Shown one piece after another: positions 9,845 through 21,645 of a stretch of DNA of 64,000 nt; within the stretch, counting starts at the first letter, position 1, and each line of letters starts with the position of its first letter. The notes under the pieces are model-generated. The model ran no database searches and was not told the DNA's origin. It saw only the letters and a list, made by a program, of their open reading frames with translations. Source of the stretch: Parietaria judaica (Eukaryota; Streptophyta; Magnoliopsida; Rosales; Urticaceae); assembly GCA_954871525.1 (NCBI GenBank), contig OX940872.1, positions 11,183,180 to 11,247,179 of the forward strand. The letters run 5' to 3'. Position numbers and translations under genes: made by a program.

Positions 9845-10454
9845 TGTAGAGGGCAATTTTCACCACCTTGCAGTCACGAAGATAATCGAAATCACAGATA
9901 ATTATGAATAATACGAATATCCTTGATTTATTATGATTCCGAGAGGACCCGGTTTCTTCCGTTTAATAGCTCGGACAATCGAATATTACACCCTCTAATC
10001 CTTGAGAGATTGAGAATACTATGAATAAGCAAAACTCAAAAACCCAAGAATAACTCTCTCTAACTCACGATTTATTGGATACCGAATGAAATTATACTGA
10101 ATCTACATGCGTATTTATAGGTTGGAAGGTCTTCTAGATTGTTCCTTGAATCTTGCTAGGGTTTCCTTCTATTTCGCTATGATCGTTGTTGACCTCCCTT
10201 ATTTGCGTTGGATATCCCACGAAATCCTCAACTGAATGAGCCATCCTTCCTTCTTTCTCGCGATCTCGAATGACTTCCTCTTTTAATTCGATTTGGCTTT
10301 CCCGAAGAGCTTCTCTCTCGATGAACTTCTCTTGTCGCCGACAAAGTCTTGGGCCGGCTCTGTCAGATGATGACTTCTTATGGGCTTTGCTTGTTGGGCT
10401 TTAATTTCTCCTATCCTCTGATGGGCCTGGACTCTTCAAATGATCTTGCCCTCA
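9845..10454 (-). repeat. 5' LTR of the gypsy element
   Basis: On the minus strand this segment starts TGAGGGCAA and ends TTGCCCTCTACA, so it has TG..CA ends with short inverted repeats. It is followed after 3 nt by a primer-binding site. A TATAAATA box lies about 340 nt from the upstream end, a sensible U3/R layout. The upstream boundary is uncertain by about 30 bp: another TG (TGTCG on minus) occurs at 10482. The partner LTR is outside the window. Confidence 0.65.
10112..10119 (-). promoter_or_regulatory. TATA box of gypsy LTR promoter
   Basis: The minus strand reads TATAAATA in the middle of the LTR. Transcription would start about 30 nt downstream and run through U5 into gag. This is inferred from position and motif only. 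Confidence 0.5.
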
Positions 10455-11158
10455 CTTTATGTCGTTTATTTCATAAACGACATCGGATAGTGTTGAGGAG
10501 AGATTTGACAAAATCTGACCTTAACGGACACCTCTCTCAAAGATTTAGTACTAGGTTATGATGTCAGCTAGGTTTATCTAGGAAGGTTACAAAACACTGA
10601 ACTAAGTTCAAGCTAATATATATATATATAGTAACCCTAAGACTTTCTAGTAGGGCCATTAACTACAATGAGAATTGAGTCCGGCTGAGCTAATTAAGGC
10701 AAGACTCAAATAAGGAATGTAATATAATACTCAGAGCCGCGCCTGAGGGGAGGCGGAGTAGGCGCACTCCTTTAGTATAAAAAATAATCTCAAATTTAGG
10801 AACTCCCGAAAATCAAATTTGAGAACCCAATATCACATAATTTTTAAAAAAATCACTTAAATTAATTTTAGAGGCCCCCAAAAAAATTAGTTAATATTAA
10901 AATATTACTTAAATTAAATTTAAGGGCCCCAAAAAATTAATTAATATCACTTAATTTTAATAAATAGGCCCTTATCCAATTCTCAAATTAATTAGGACCT
11001 CTAATTTTTATTATACTCTACCTTTTAACATTTAGGCCTTTAATTCTCAAATTATCGTAATGATTATTTGCTCCCTTTCCTAAATTCATAATCTCAAAGT
11101 CTTTGCAAATTTGACTTCGCCATTTTTCCTAAAATCCACCATCGAGTTTCGACGCTTT
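10455..11158. other. Intergenic, AT-rich; possible hAT terminus
   Basis: No gene is seen. A palindrome GTCGTTTA-TTTCA-TAAACGAC sits at 10461-10481 and a short (TA)n at about 10617. At 10732 CAGAGCCGCGCCTGAGG resembles the terminus of nonautonomous hAT elements, followed by A/T-rich sequence with GGCCCC blocks (10870-10935). I could not find a matching inverted end. Confidence 0.35.
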
Positions 11159-11314
11159 TGTTGGACATATGTGTCCTTAAACAAGATATTTATCAATTTG
11201 TAAAAGATTATGACAAGTCATTGAATAAAGATGGTACTTATTATGATAATCTTATTATAGTTTCTGGTAGAGTAAAATAAAATGTTTGATTCCTTAACTA
11301 CAAAATGTGGCTTA

Positions 11315-11640
11315 CACGATACGGTTTAAACGAAAGGCAAAATTGTATGTCGTGTAAACTTAGAAAAAACGACAGGCATTGTCACAATGTCGTTTTATCA
11401 TAGTTTACACGACAAGAAAAAAAAGTTGTCGTTTAAAGTTGTATACACGACATGCAAACTATTGTCATGTTAAGTTGGTCGAATTTTTTTTTAATGCCTA
11501 GGCTAGATATTTAAGTGCCGCAGCTATAATCTTTTCAATGACACATTTTAAATAGATTTAAACGACAGTCTTTATATTTGTTGTCGTTTAAAACAATTTA
11601 AACGACAGTCAAGACTCTGTCGATTCAAAGCCGTGGCATT
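11315..11640. repeat. CACTA left subterminal motif cluster
   Basis: Repeated short units of the form TTTAAACGACA or its complement TGTCGTTTA occur through this stretch (for example near 11330, 11385, 11445, 11565 and 11600). Such clusters bind the TnpA-type protein in known CACTA elements. Confidence 0.6.
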
Positions 11641-12710
11641 TTTTTTAACGCCTAGGCTTTGATATCTATTACGACACTCATTCCTCATCGTGTTTCTTAA
11701 TTCCTTTTTTTTTACTGAGTTTCTTAATTAGGTCTTTTACTTTTTACAGTTTACACTTTCAACCTCCTCGCCATTGTCAAGCTTCAGTGCTTCAGGTAGG
11801 CAAATGTCGTTCGATTTGTTTCCCGTTCTTAATTAGGAAGAATAGTGTATCTACATATGAATGTATAATATTGAATCGTTTTTATGATTTTTTATTATTT
11901 CCTAAATATCTTTTTTATTGTGTGGTAGAGTTACTGTATAAAGCTTTGGTTATTGGTTGGTTTTTTTGTTTGTTCTTCGTTAGAACTAAGAATTTTCACT
12001 TTCAGACTTCTTAGCATAAAATTTAAGTGAACTTGGAGAAAATTTATAGTCAATTTTGGTGTTTCGGTGATTAAAATTTTCTTGAGGTTATAACAATGAA
12101 CTTGAAATTGTTCTTCATGTTCTAAACTGGATTGAAATTGTGATTATATTGTTACCCGATTGGGTTTTATATTAATGTTTTAAATATGAACCGAAATTAT
12201 GATTATATTATTTACATGTTTACTTACTTTAACATTTGATCTGATACGTGTATAATCATTTCAGAATTATCTTGTTTTTCATGAAAAAAAAAGTAAAACG
12301 AAACATTCTTTTTAGATAGTTTGTTTTCATTTAATTCAAGGAATGTAATCGTAAATTTATTTTCAATGGTATGTACTCGGCCCTATGAAAATCTCAATAT
12401 TCGTTGAGTTACGAAGGATCTTTTTGTCTTGGTATGGCTGATTTCATAATGTGTCAAATAACAACTTTACTAGTCAAAATGGTCGTTCAAACCAGATTTT
12501 TATATTTTGCAAATGTATCAAAAGAAGTATCCAAGCCTATATAAAGAGAGCTTTACTGTAAAAACTTAAACTTTTGTTTGGTAATAAGGAATGAATTTAT
12601 TGACGAAAACATATGTATCACTGAAATATTGTTTGGGACGAATTAAATTGTAAAGTTTGGGGGTGAGATATAATGACAACATCCTTTATACTTTGGTAAA
12701 ATTAATATAT
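11641..12710. other. CACTA interior without recognisable gene
   Basis: AT-rich sequence with a 75-codon ORF at 11787-12014 that has no recognisable domain. No convincing exon structure was found. It ends at the hAT target duplication. Confidence 0.4.
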
Positions 12711-12727
12711 CACTACTAAGAGCTGCA

Positions 12728-12845
12728 ACTCGCGACTCCAATCCCAGAATCGCGACGAGTCGCGATGGTTTGGGTGGAGTCGCGACGCATCGCGACGCGA
12801 GGCGTGGAGTCGCGACGAGTCGCGATTCCTGCGCGTCGTCGCGAT
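12728..12845. repeat. hAT left subterminal TCGCGA cluster
   Basis: GTCGCGAC or one-base variants occur about eight times in about 120 bp, a GC-rich patch in AT-rich DNA. The same motif is at the right end (16683-16775). Likely transposase-binding sites by analogy with Ac/Ds subterminal motifs. Confidence 0.7.
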
Positions 12846-13227
12846 GCGTTTGGTCGATCCGCGTGATGGGCGATCGACGGCTCTCGCTGAGCCACGTCAG
12901 CAATCCGTGGGAGGGGGAGAAAATGTGTTTCTTTGTGGCATTAATACTATGTTTTTACCCGAAATTAATTACTCAACCATAATTTTTACCCACTTTACTC
13001 GAATTCCAACCCAAAAATTTCAAATTTCAATATTTTTCACCCAACTTTATTCACCCACTTCACCCACCTCAATAATTATTCACCCACCCAACTCTCTTCT
13101 CAAATCCTATAAATACCACCTCTCCCACCCTCATTTCCTCACCAACAATCTTCCAACTCTCTCTCAAATTCTCTCAACTCTCTAAGTTTTTTCCCTCTAA
13201 AGCTCTCAAGTTCTCAAATTTCCCATT

Positions 13228-16171
13228 ATGTCTCGAAGAAGCGGTGGTAGTTCCGGGGGTCGTAGGGCGGCTAGGGATTTGTTTCCTAATTTTAATGCCG
13301 GGGAGCAATCGCAACCTACGCCCGAGGGCTACATTCCCGTTGTAGAAACACTTCCCTCCCCACCAAATCCAAATTATCCGACGCACGTTCCGGCATCAAT
13401 GGTCAACAGCAGCACGCTACGTCGATGTGGGGAGGCAGGAACCACCGATCCATTTTTTGAACTCTTGTTTCAAGGAGGACCCGCCGACGACCGTATGGAG
13501 GGCCCATCTCAACCGCCGGAGGAACCGCCTCAAAGACGCAATCTTGCCGAAGAGGAGGGCCCACACCATTCCTCTGTTGTTGGCTCGTACCACGATGGTT
13601 CTCCACTCTCGATCAACGAAACCGGCGAAGGCTCCGTCCAACGTCCTCGACGTGCTCGACGTCCGCGACCAGAAACGGGGTAATTATTTTAATTATTATT
13701 ATTTTAATATTATTTTTATTATTATTATAATTATTTTAGAATAAATAATTAATTTGCCACGTCTCTTGAAAGTCTTAGTATGCTCTGTGGTTGCGGTTCC
13801 GACTGATCTTCCACATCAGAAACGAATTTCTTGAGATTTAATAATCATTTAATCATATTAATTTAATAAAACTTTAAATGGTTACTTAAATAAGTTAAAA
13901 AAATTAAAAAGGTAATTTGTATGTGTGATAATAATTATAAAGTTCTTATTGGATTACGCGGTGTCTTAGAAAGATTGGTTTTTAAATAAGGTTTGCTTTG
14001 CAATCTCCTCCAAGCTAGCCTGGGAACCTCGGGGAGTTCTGTCTAGAAAAGCTTGGGCCTAAAGCGAGATCATAGCATCCTTTCCAGTCGATCTGGCCGT
14101 GGAACCTCGGGGAGTTCCGTCCAAAAGAGTTTGATAATTATTTTCACACATAAGAAATACCATTTTAATTTTGTTAACTTTTTTATTTAACTTTTAATTA
14201 AATCAATATGATGAATAATAAACTTTATGACATTTAAATTTTTGATTTTCCTTTTGTTTTAATAGAGTTAATCCTCATGGCTTGGCGTGGGGACGGCCAA
14301 ACACGGCCCCGGTGTGGAAATTTTTTCACGAAGATCGGCACATCAACGATCGAGGCGAGCGTGTTAAAAATGCCACATGCAAAAAGTGCGGGACAATTCT
14401 AGACGGAATGGGGGAGCGGGGAACCGGATACTTAAACCGACACGCTAATGTATGCTTCCCAACCGGGGAGCTCGATGAGGTAAACACAGCACAGGTAAGT
14501 GCTCTTTCTGCTGTGAATTTACGGAAATGGACACTCGAATGGATTCTTTCTACGGGCGTTCCGCTGAGTTTTGTCGAAAATCCCAACCACACACGATATA
14601 TGAAAAGGATTAATCCGTCGTACCAGCAGTTTTCCCGTACCACTTATACCGGGGACATGGAAACCGCTTATGATTTGCAAAAAAACCTTTTAGTCGATTT
14701 TTTCAAGATGTCTAACATAAACGTTGCTTTTACCACTGACTTGTGGAGCGGTCCAAGTTTAAATGATTACATGAGTTTGACCGCCCACTACGTCGACGAT
14801 GAGTGGAATCCATGTCAACGACTTTTAAACTTATCGCCTTTCGAGTGTCGCCATACCGGAAAAAACATAGCCGAGAAATTATTTGAATTATTTGGTGATT
14901 GGGGTTTACAAAATCGTGTTATTTCAATTACCTTAGATAATGCCTCAAGCAACAACGCCGCGATTATGATCTTGGAAACAATGTTGCCCGCTTCTCCGTT
15001 TCGAAATATTTTACATCAACGGTGTGCTTGTCACATAATTAATTTAATTGCACGAACGGGCGAGGGACATATTGCACACCATGTTGAAAAATTACGCGGC
15101 ATTGTTGATTGGATCCGGCATCCTCAGACCACCAATAGGTGGAGACGATTTTGTAAAGACCACAATCATAAAGCTAATAAGTTTGGTTTAGATAATAATA
15201 CGCGATGGAACTCTACGTATTTAATGATTTCAGTTGTGTGTAGACAGAGGCTTCCTTTGGACCATTTCCTCGGACAGGAACTCCCTCCGGAGGCGCGGAT
15301 CACGGAGGCGGAATGGGCTACCGCGAAGAAATTCCTCGCTTTCCTCAAACCTTTTTATGCTGTTACTTTAAATTTTTCTAACCAAAATAAACCTTCTTTG
15401 AATCATGGTCTTTCGGGTCTTTATCAAATTTCGTGTGCTTTCAAAGAATTCGAAAACGACCCTATTATTTCGCCGCTTATTGAGTCTATGGTTGCAAAAT
15501 TCAAGTCGTATTGGGATCCACCCCCGTTTTCGTTTTGCTTTGGTGCTATTCTAGACCCTCATGTTTCGGATGCATATGGGCCAATGATGATAGCGATCGG
15601 AGAAAACATAGGGGTGGATTATCGTAATTATGTTAATGTTGTTAACGAAGCTTTTTATGAATTGTACAGTGAATACAACAAACGGTTCCCTCAATTCAAC
15701 TCACAGGAGGAGCAAAGGGCAGTGATGGCAAGCCCAACCAAGACGGGATACGACTTCAGCCGGAGACTCAAGCAACGGGTAAGTCGCGGGGAATCCACTA
15801 CGCCGTTGGCGGGCGACACGGACGGCCAACCGACAGAATTGAAGCGCTACTACGGCCTGCTATTCGACGAAGACTCCGACGAGTTCGATGTGATAAGGTG
15901 GTGGAAGATTCAACGGGACAGATTTCCGATATTGGCGAGAATGGCGAGGGATATACTGTCCATCCCCATTTCCAGCGTTGCTTCGGAGAGCGTTTTTAGC
16001 ACGGCTCAATATCTCATCAACGACCGGCGGGCGTCAACCACCAACACACACGTCGAGCAGATTGTGGTGTTGAATGATTTGTTGTTCAACCCCCCCGTGA
16101 TTGCCGAACGCTCCGAGCCAAGCGATCTGGAGCTAATGACGGAAAGATTCAACGCAATGTTCCCCGAGTAA
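13228..16171 (+). CDS. hAT-family transposase (BED zinc finger, hATC dimerisation domain), two exons
   Basis: Exon 1 is 13228-13679 and exon 2 is 14266-16171. A phase-2 intron (GT 13680, AG 14265) joins them in frame to 785 residues. The N-terminus is Ser/Gly/Pro-rich. A BED-type zinc finger follows at about 168-216, with C189, C192, H210 and C214. The RNase H-like core shows TDLWSGPS and LDNASSNN, the usual regions of the catalytic Asps. The C-terminal hATC dimerisation domain (about 690-760) includes ISSVASESVFSTA. It would cut and paste the element using the TCGCGA-rich ends. The start is the first ATG after a CT-rich leader with a plausible TATA (CTATAAATACC near 13110). No stop or frameshift was seen. 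The 586-bp intron contains a duplicated GGAACCTCGGGGAGTT motif. Confidence 0.85.
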
Positions 16172-16682
16172 TGATGTGCTCTTTCCTCTCTTGGTTTTAT
16201 GTCCCTAAGGAGGGTTTTACAAGAGAGGTTTTAGTGAGGCATCTTGTAATATTTACACTGAATATTTACAGCTCTCTTCCACCTTATTGTAATATTCACA
16301 ATGAATAATACAACTTCTTTTTTTTAATATCTCGTCTTATCGTATTTAATTATATATTTGTTGATTAAATTTGTTCAAATTATTAATATGTTACAAATTA
16401 ATATTTATTAACATATGTTACAAATTAAAAACGAACATATAAATCAAACAAATTAATATGTTACAAAATAATAATATAACATATTTAAATATTAATTTTG
16501 AAATAAATTAATTACTATAAATAATAAAAATATGTAAATATAGTTTTGAAATTATTGATAAAGTTTGATAATAAAATTCGGGTAAAAACTAACTAAGTTT
16601 AACACTGGAAAAAACTAGATACATATGCCACAAAGTAGAAAAATCGAAGAACCCGTGCAATTTCTCGCCACTCTTCCCTTGG

Positions 16683-16775
16683 TCGCGATTTCTCGCGACG
16701 TCGCGAGTCACGACCCGTCGCGACGCCCAAACTCGCGATTTTGGCGACGTCCATCGCGACGAGTCGCGACGTCGC
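16683..16775. repeat. hAT right subterminal TCGCGA cluster
   Basis: Several GTCGCGA / TCGCGAC motifs in about 90 bp mirror the left cluster in inverted orientation and lead directly into the terminal repeat. Confidence 0.7.
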
Positions 16776-16844
16776 GTATCACAGCTCTACTACTAATGTG
16801 AGTTGTATTAATCTTATTAATATATCCATTCCTATATATATATA

Positions 16845-17781
16845 GGGTAAACTGCGGGTAATGTACTAAATATTTGATCTTTTGTGAATTATGTACCCAA
16901 TGTTTATTTTTGGTGGCGAATGTACCCAATATTTGATATGTTAGATATTTTCGTGTTTTCCGTTAGTTGACCGTTAGAAAGTTATCCTCCTCTTCATGTA
17001 CACTTTTCGTATTTTTTATATAACTCACTCATTTTTTTTTTCAAATTTTATTCACGACCTATGGTTAGGAAGATAAGAGATAGATCTACAACTTTGATGT
17101 TTTAAGTTTTGTAAAATAAGTTTCAAAAAAATACGAAATTTCAAATACAACGTAAAATTAGACATTAGTTTAATACAAAATATTTGTTTCGAGCAAATTA
17201 TAATATATTTAATGACTTTATATAGTGAAACGTAAAAATAAAAAAATTTAGATATATATTTTATCTTTCTAACGGGTATTTATTTATTAATTTTGGATAA
17301 AAATCGAGTGAGTTATGCCAAAATATGAAATATGTGATGTGAAATAATCTTTCATATTTTTTGCATAACTTACTCATATTTTATCCAAAATTTATAAATA
17401 AACATCCGCTGGAAAGATAAAATAATTATCTACAACTTTTTAATACATTTTATCATAAAAAATTCATTAAGTATAGTAAAACTTTCTCGAAACAAATATT
17501 TTGCATTAAACTTACGTCTAATTTTACGTTGTATTTGAAATTTCGTATTTTTTGAAAACTTATTTTACAAAAGTTAAAACATAAAAGTTGTAGATCTACC
17601 TCTTGTCTTTCAAATCATAGGTCATTCATAAAATTTAGACAAAACATGAGTGAATTATGTCAAAAATACAAAAAGTATGCATAGAGAGAAGGATAACTCT
17701 CTAACGGACAACCGTCAACTAACGGAAAATACGAAAATATCTAACAGATCAAACATTGGGTATATTAGCCATAGTTTACCC
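16845..17781. mobile_element. Foldback/MITE-like element with ~0.45-kb inverted arms
   Basis: It begins GGGTAAACT and ends AGTTTACCC. Almost the entire 937 bp is a long imperfect inverted repeat: for example ACGAAATTTCAAATACAACG near 17138 pairs with the complementary stretch near 17535. It lies between TA-rich runs inside the CACTA element, just right of the hAT. No ORF. A transcript would form a very long hairpin, a likely siRNA source. Confidence 0.8.
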
Positions 17782-18026
17782 ATATATATATATATATATA
17801 TATTTGGTAACTTTACTTCTTTAGCTGCCAAATCAGTTGGACTTGGAACTTGCAAGTTAATTCTCAGTTATGATATGTTGTTTTAATTCTTGAATGATCC
17901 GGTGAGATAAGCTATAATAGATAAGCAATATTACTTACTGTATCGCTCTAATATATCGAAACTCTGAATTCTTCGGGATTTTGATCGGACATTTTTTATT
18001 TTTATTTGTTTTAAATTACAGATTCA
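17782..18026. other. Spacer before transposon-protein relic
   Basis: AT-rich sequence starting with (TA)n, ending in a T-rich tract and AG before the ATG at 18027. No other feature seen. Confidence 0.3.
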
Positions 18027-19256
18027 ATGGCGCCCAATAAGCGCAAAAGGGGAGAAGGATCATTCAACCAGAAAGATTTCTCTAGCTCCAAAGCCGAAGA
18101 ACGATACCAAAATCTTAGGACTCGAAAAGTAATTCCTGAGCGTGGGTTCGATGTCGGAGATAGCTTGAAACCCATTTGCATTGATATTTGGTCATTGATT
18201 CGGAGACAAGATTGGAGGATATTTGCGCAACCGAGGCCAACTAGTGAAAACGCAGAAGATAAAAAATCGAAATTGGGTACATGAGTTCTATGCCAATTTT
18301 CCGGATCGAACTGAGGAAGGCTTGGTGTTAGTCCGGGGAAAAAAAATCAAAATTGATGCTGCAACCATCAACGAGGTATATGATCTTCCTAATCTTCCAG
18401 AGGATCAAGATGAGTACCATAGTCTTACGAACTGCGGCGAGATAAATTACGAAGATGTTGCTCGAGTGATTGCGATTCCAAGAGTTCGAATCAGGTTGGA
18501 TTCCACGGGTTCATTTAAGATGATAAAGAAGCAACTTAAGCGGTACTCCAAGGCATGGTTGTCCTTCATCTTCGCCAATCTCGAACCAAAATTGCATTTC
18601 ACGAACATTGATGGAAGGGTGATCGTTTTCTTGTATGCCATCATTCAAGGTCTTTGATTCGATGTCGGTAGGCTAATTTTGAAGCACATGTCCATAGTAC
18701 AGTTCACTGGCCGATACTTGCTTCCGTTTCCCGAGCTTATCAACTTTCTATGCAAGCGTGCAAATGTGGAAGAACGAGTGGGGGACACGTTTCGGGAGCG
18801 TGGATCAAAGTATACAGAGACCTGGATCGATTCTTTGGCGGATGGGCCTAAAGGAGGAGATCTCAGTGACCCGACCTTATTGGAGGGACCTAGCAACAAG
18901 CCGACGCCGGAGCCATCGATCCCGGTCCCGCCCACTCTAACTTGTCATTTCGTAGCTTTTTGTAAAGGAAATTGGAGAGGAAAAATCGGCACAAAAAGAT
19001 CGGTCTTAAAAATCCGGAAATATGTTGTCTTAAACGAAAACGTAAGGCCAACGATGTTGACAACCGGCATTGCAATTTATCAGAGATATTGAGAAAAGAT
19101 ACTGTACAGAAAATTTTGCCATATAATTGTAATATGCATTGGATTCTAGTCGTCTTCAAACTTTCAGAGAATTCTTTCATCGTCTATGATTTTCTAAGAA
19201 GGCCTAGAGTACCAGCATATTTAGAAGGTTTGATTACAAGGTTAGTTTTCTTATAA
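18027..19256 (+). pseudogene. Plant transposon-associated protein relic with Ulp1-like tail
   Basis: It starts MAPNKRKRGEGSF. A frameshift in an A-rich run near 18265 moves the reading to a second frame: NWVHEFYANFPD, then VRGKKIKIDAATINEVYDLP. This matches the 'putative plant transposon protein' style. An in-frame TGA at 18655-18657 (probably CGA mutated) interrupts it. The same frame goes on to 19092, and another frame continues to 19256 with HWILVVFKLSENSFIVYD, reminiscent of the His-containing core of Ulp1/C48-like proteases carried by plant CACTA and MULE elements. The domain assignment is from pattern memory only. Clearly non-functional. Confidence 0.6.
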
Positions 19257-19304
19257 ATTATTCTAAGTCTTTCAATTACAACATTATTGTTTCAAATTCA
19301 CCAA

Positions 19305-19305
<1 letters not shown>

Positions 19306-19345
<40 letters not shown>
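19306..19345. repeat. (TA)n microsatellite
   Basis: About 20 uninterrupted TA units. Confidence 0.95.
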
Positions 19346-19347
<2 letters not shown>

Positions 19348-19414
19348 CTTTATCTTATACGAAATTGATGCAAAAAGGAATGTCTCTTACCAGATCCCCA
19401 ATTCAAATCCCGAG

Positions 19415-19560
19415 CACGACTTCATTTGCGTGTCGTGTTTTACGTTTGCACGACTTCCTTTATGTCTGTCGTGTAACCAACTAAGACTTGGGCTTAAACG
19501 ACATGCTTTCTGTGTCGTGTAAAACTTTCTACGACTGGAAAATGGTGTCGTTTAAGCCTT
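19415..19560. repeat. CACTA right subterminal motif cluster
   Basis: Repeated TGTCGTG and AAACGACA-type motifs (for example near 19430, 19470, 19497, 19515 and 19548) mirror the left subterminal cluster. Confidence 0.6.
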
Positions 19561-21636
19561 GTTTTGTAGTAGTGTTAGTTAATAAAGGATGCAATTATGT
19601 TATTATTATCACAACAGAGTCAATGTGAGGAAGAATTAATAATCATAATAAATGAACTTAAAATTTCCATGACCTGATTCACTGGGTGGGAGCCCATTAA
19701 TCGTGTAAGGTCATTAATGTGACTAAGTGACAATCCTATTCTGGATTATGTGTGTGTCACACTCACTAGAAGTGCATTAAGTATGAAGTGTCTTCATACT
19801 GGACTGGACCTGACTCAAACTCCGGAAGTTATCACATAAGACCGTCACTGATAACTTGAAGTTGAGTCACAAATAGACGATCAAATGGATATTAGTTCTA
19901 AGTACTGAGTGATCTTGAGTCCGAGCTATTGGCTTGATTGTTCTTTGATTTAACCGTTAAAGAACACAAGATATTACCGTTGTTCCCAACACTATTATTT
20001 TGGGAACATGATAGTCAGTAGTAAGGGTAGCTTGATCATAGACATAGGCATCACACAGCTCTCTTCAGAGTCATAATGATTCCCTTGATTGTCATTGGTG
20101 AGAAGTGAGAGGTACCCTTGCGCAACTTATGAATCGAAACAATAAGTGGGTTGCTCATAATCTTACTGACTGATTCAAGGAGGAAAATGCATTTAAAAGG
20201 CATTACGGTAAAAACCGCCTGCTCATGTGTGAATTATCAAGTGAAAGAATAATAACCCGAATTTGATTGTATCAATGGACACCCTGCTGTAATAAAGTGA
20301 ATAATATATACCGTATCACTAAAGAGTGCAGCCTCGGGTCTATAGTGGAATCACTTCGAGGTTTGACGAACAACTAGTAGTTCGTTGGAGCTTAAGTGAT
20401 ACAGGTCCATGGTCCTCAGGATAGCTTCGTAACGGTTGATACGTACGTGATTAAAATACATTCTGGATAATGTTTAATCATTTGGCTAGACTTATAAAAC
20501 TGACAGGTCTGTGGCAGACGTCAGATAGTTTTATCGTCAGCGTGGCAAAAGTACCTTATTTTGGTACACGGAATTAACTTATAAAAAGAAAGTTAGAATT
20601 TAGATTTTCTATCAGCACCATATTGTTGTAAATTAAATTCTAAGCCACTTTTCTTTTTGAACCAAGTCATTCTGACTTACGGTTTGTGATTTATGGATTT
20701 TCTATGTTTATGACTCGGTTCGATAAACTATGGAATTAAATCACATGTCACGAATTTAAATGATGGTGTGGCACCATGACATTTAATGTGTGATATTGAG
20801 ATCAGAATTTATTGATATAATTTAATTATTTAGATTTAATTATTAATATCTTATTGATAATTAATTAATAATTAATAGATTTATATTAATAAATAATATA
20901 TATTTATATATATATATATATATAAATGTGTAAAACTCGAATTAGGGTTTGCTCATATTAAGCCCTAGCTAATTCGAATGATAAGATTTGGATATTCCAT
21001 ATTTGCGGTATAAGTACCTAATGTTATGGTATTTTAGCAAAACTCTAAAATATATTTAATCCATTGGATCGGTTATGATTTGATATTAACCGTTGGATTG
21101 AGATAATTGATTTAAACCCTAATTTTAATTCGAAATTGAAAGCTTGGTGACTAAGTTTAGGTATTTCGAATTTGCTTAATTTTTTGTGTCCGTTGGATCG
21201 GTTTTGAAATTTAATCTTTACTGTCGGATTACAAATTAATTTATATAATATATATATATATAATATTCGAATATATAAATAAGAATTCGAATTAGGGTTT
21301 TGTTGAAACCCTAGGGTATTTTATTTTATCCCTAATTGATTTGATCCATTGGATTGGTTTAAGATTCATTTTGAACCATTTGATCTAGATAATCATATAC
21401 AAAATCGAATTTTATAATTATATATATATAATTCGAATTCAATAAAAATGATGATAAGATTAAATATTTTTAATCTTATCATGTATTTATTATTTAATTA
21501 AATCCCTTATTAATTATATCCATTGGATTTATATGAGATTGAATCTGGACCATTGGATTGAAATAATTAATTAAATTTAATTAGAAGAATTCGAAAAATG
21601 GGAGGGAAAATCTCCAAATCGGTTACAGCTTGAGCC

Positions 21637-21645
21637 TATAAATAG
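21637..21645 (+). promoter_or_regulatory. TATA box of the solo LTR
   Basis: TATAAATAG inside the conserved AGCCTATAAATAGGAGGC segment shared by all three LTRs of this family. Confidence 0.6.

Larger units (their letters stand above)
1..10454 (-). mobile_element. Ty3/gypsy LTR retrotransposon, Tat-like lineage, 3' end outside window
   Basis: Read on the minus strand the order is 5' LTR, primer-binding site, gag, protease, UAG, RT, RNase H, second (archaeal-type) RNase H, integrase, tandem repeats, then an oppositely oriented extra ORF running off the left edge. Two RNase H domains and an antisense ORF between integrase and the 3' LTR are known hallmarks of the Tat group (Retand, Grande, Ogre relatives). 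The 3' LTR and the target-site duplication lie outside the window, so full length cannot be measured; at least 10.4 kb is present. Integrase and RNase H changes suggest this copy is not autonomous. Confidence 0.92.
12719..16787 (+). mobile_element. hAT transposon, apparently complete, inserted in the CACTA element
   Basis: The ends are AGAGCTGCAACTCGCGAC on the left and, read inward, GAGCTGTGATACGCGAC on the right. A near-perfect 8-bp duplication flanks it: CACTACTA at 12711-12718 and TACTACTA at 16788-16795. About 4.07 kb. It contains one two-exon transposase gene with BED, core and hATC domains. Both ends carry clusters of TCGCGA palindromes. Given the intact ORF it is the best candidate here for an autonomous element. 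Confidence 0.88.
11297..19574. mobile_element. CACTA-like DNA transposon (nonautonomous) inserted in the solo LTR
   Basis: The right end read inward is CACTACTACAAAAC. The left end is ACTACAAAATG, apparently missing about 4 terminal bases. A 3-bp duplication TTA flanks the insertion (11294-11296 and 19575-19577), and the LTR resumes in register after it. Both subterminal regions hold repeated AAACGACA / TGTCGTTT motifs, as CACTA transposase-binding regions do. I see no TNP2-type transposase; the only gene of its own is the decayed one at 18027-19256. It has itself been invaded by a hAT and a foldback element. Confidence 0.75.
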
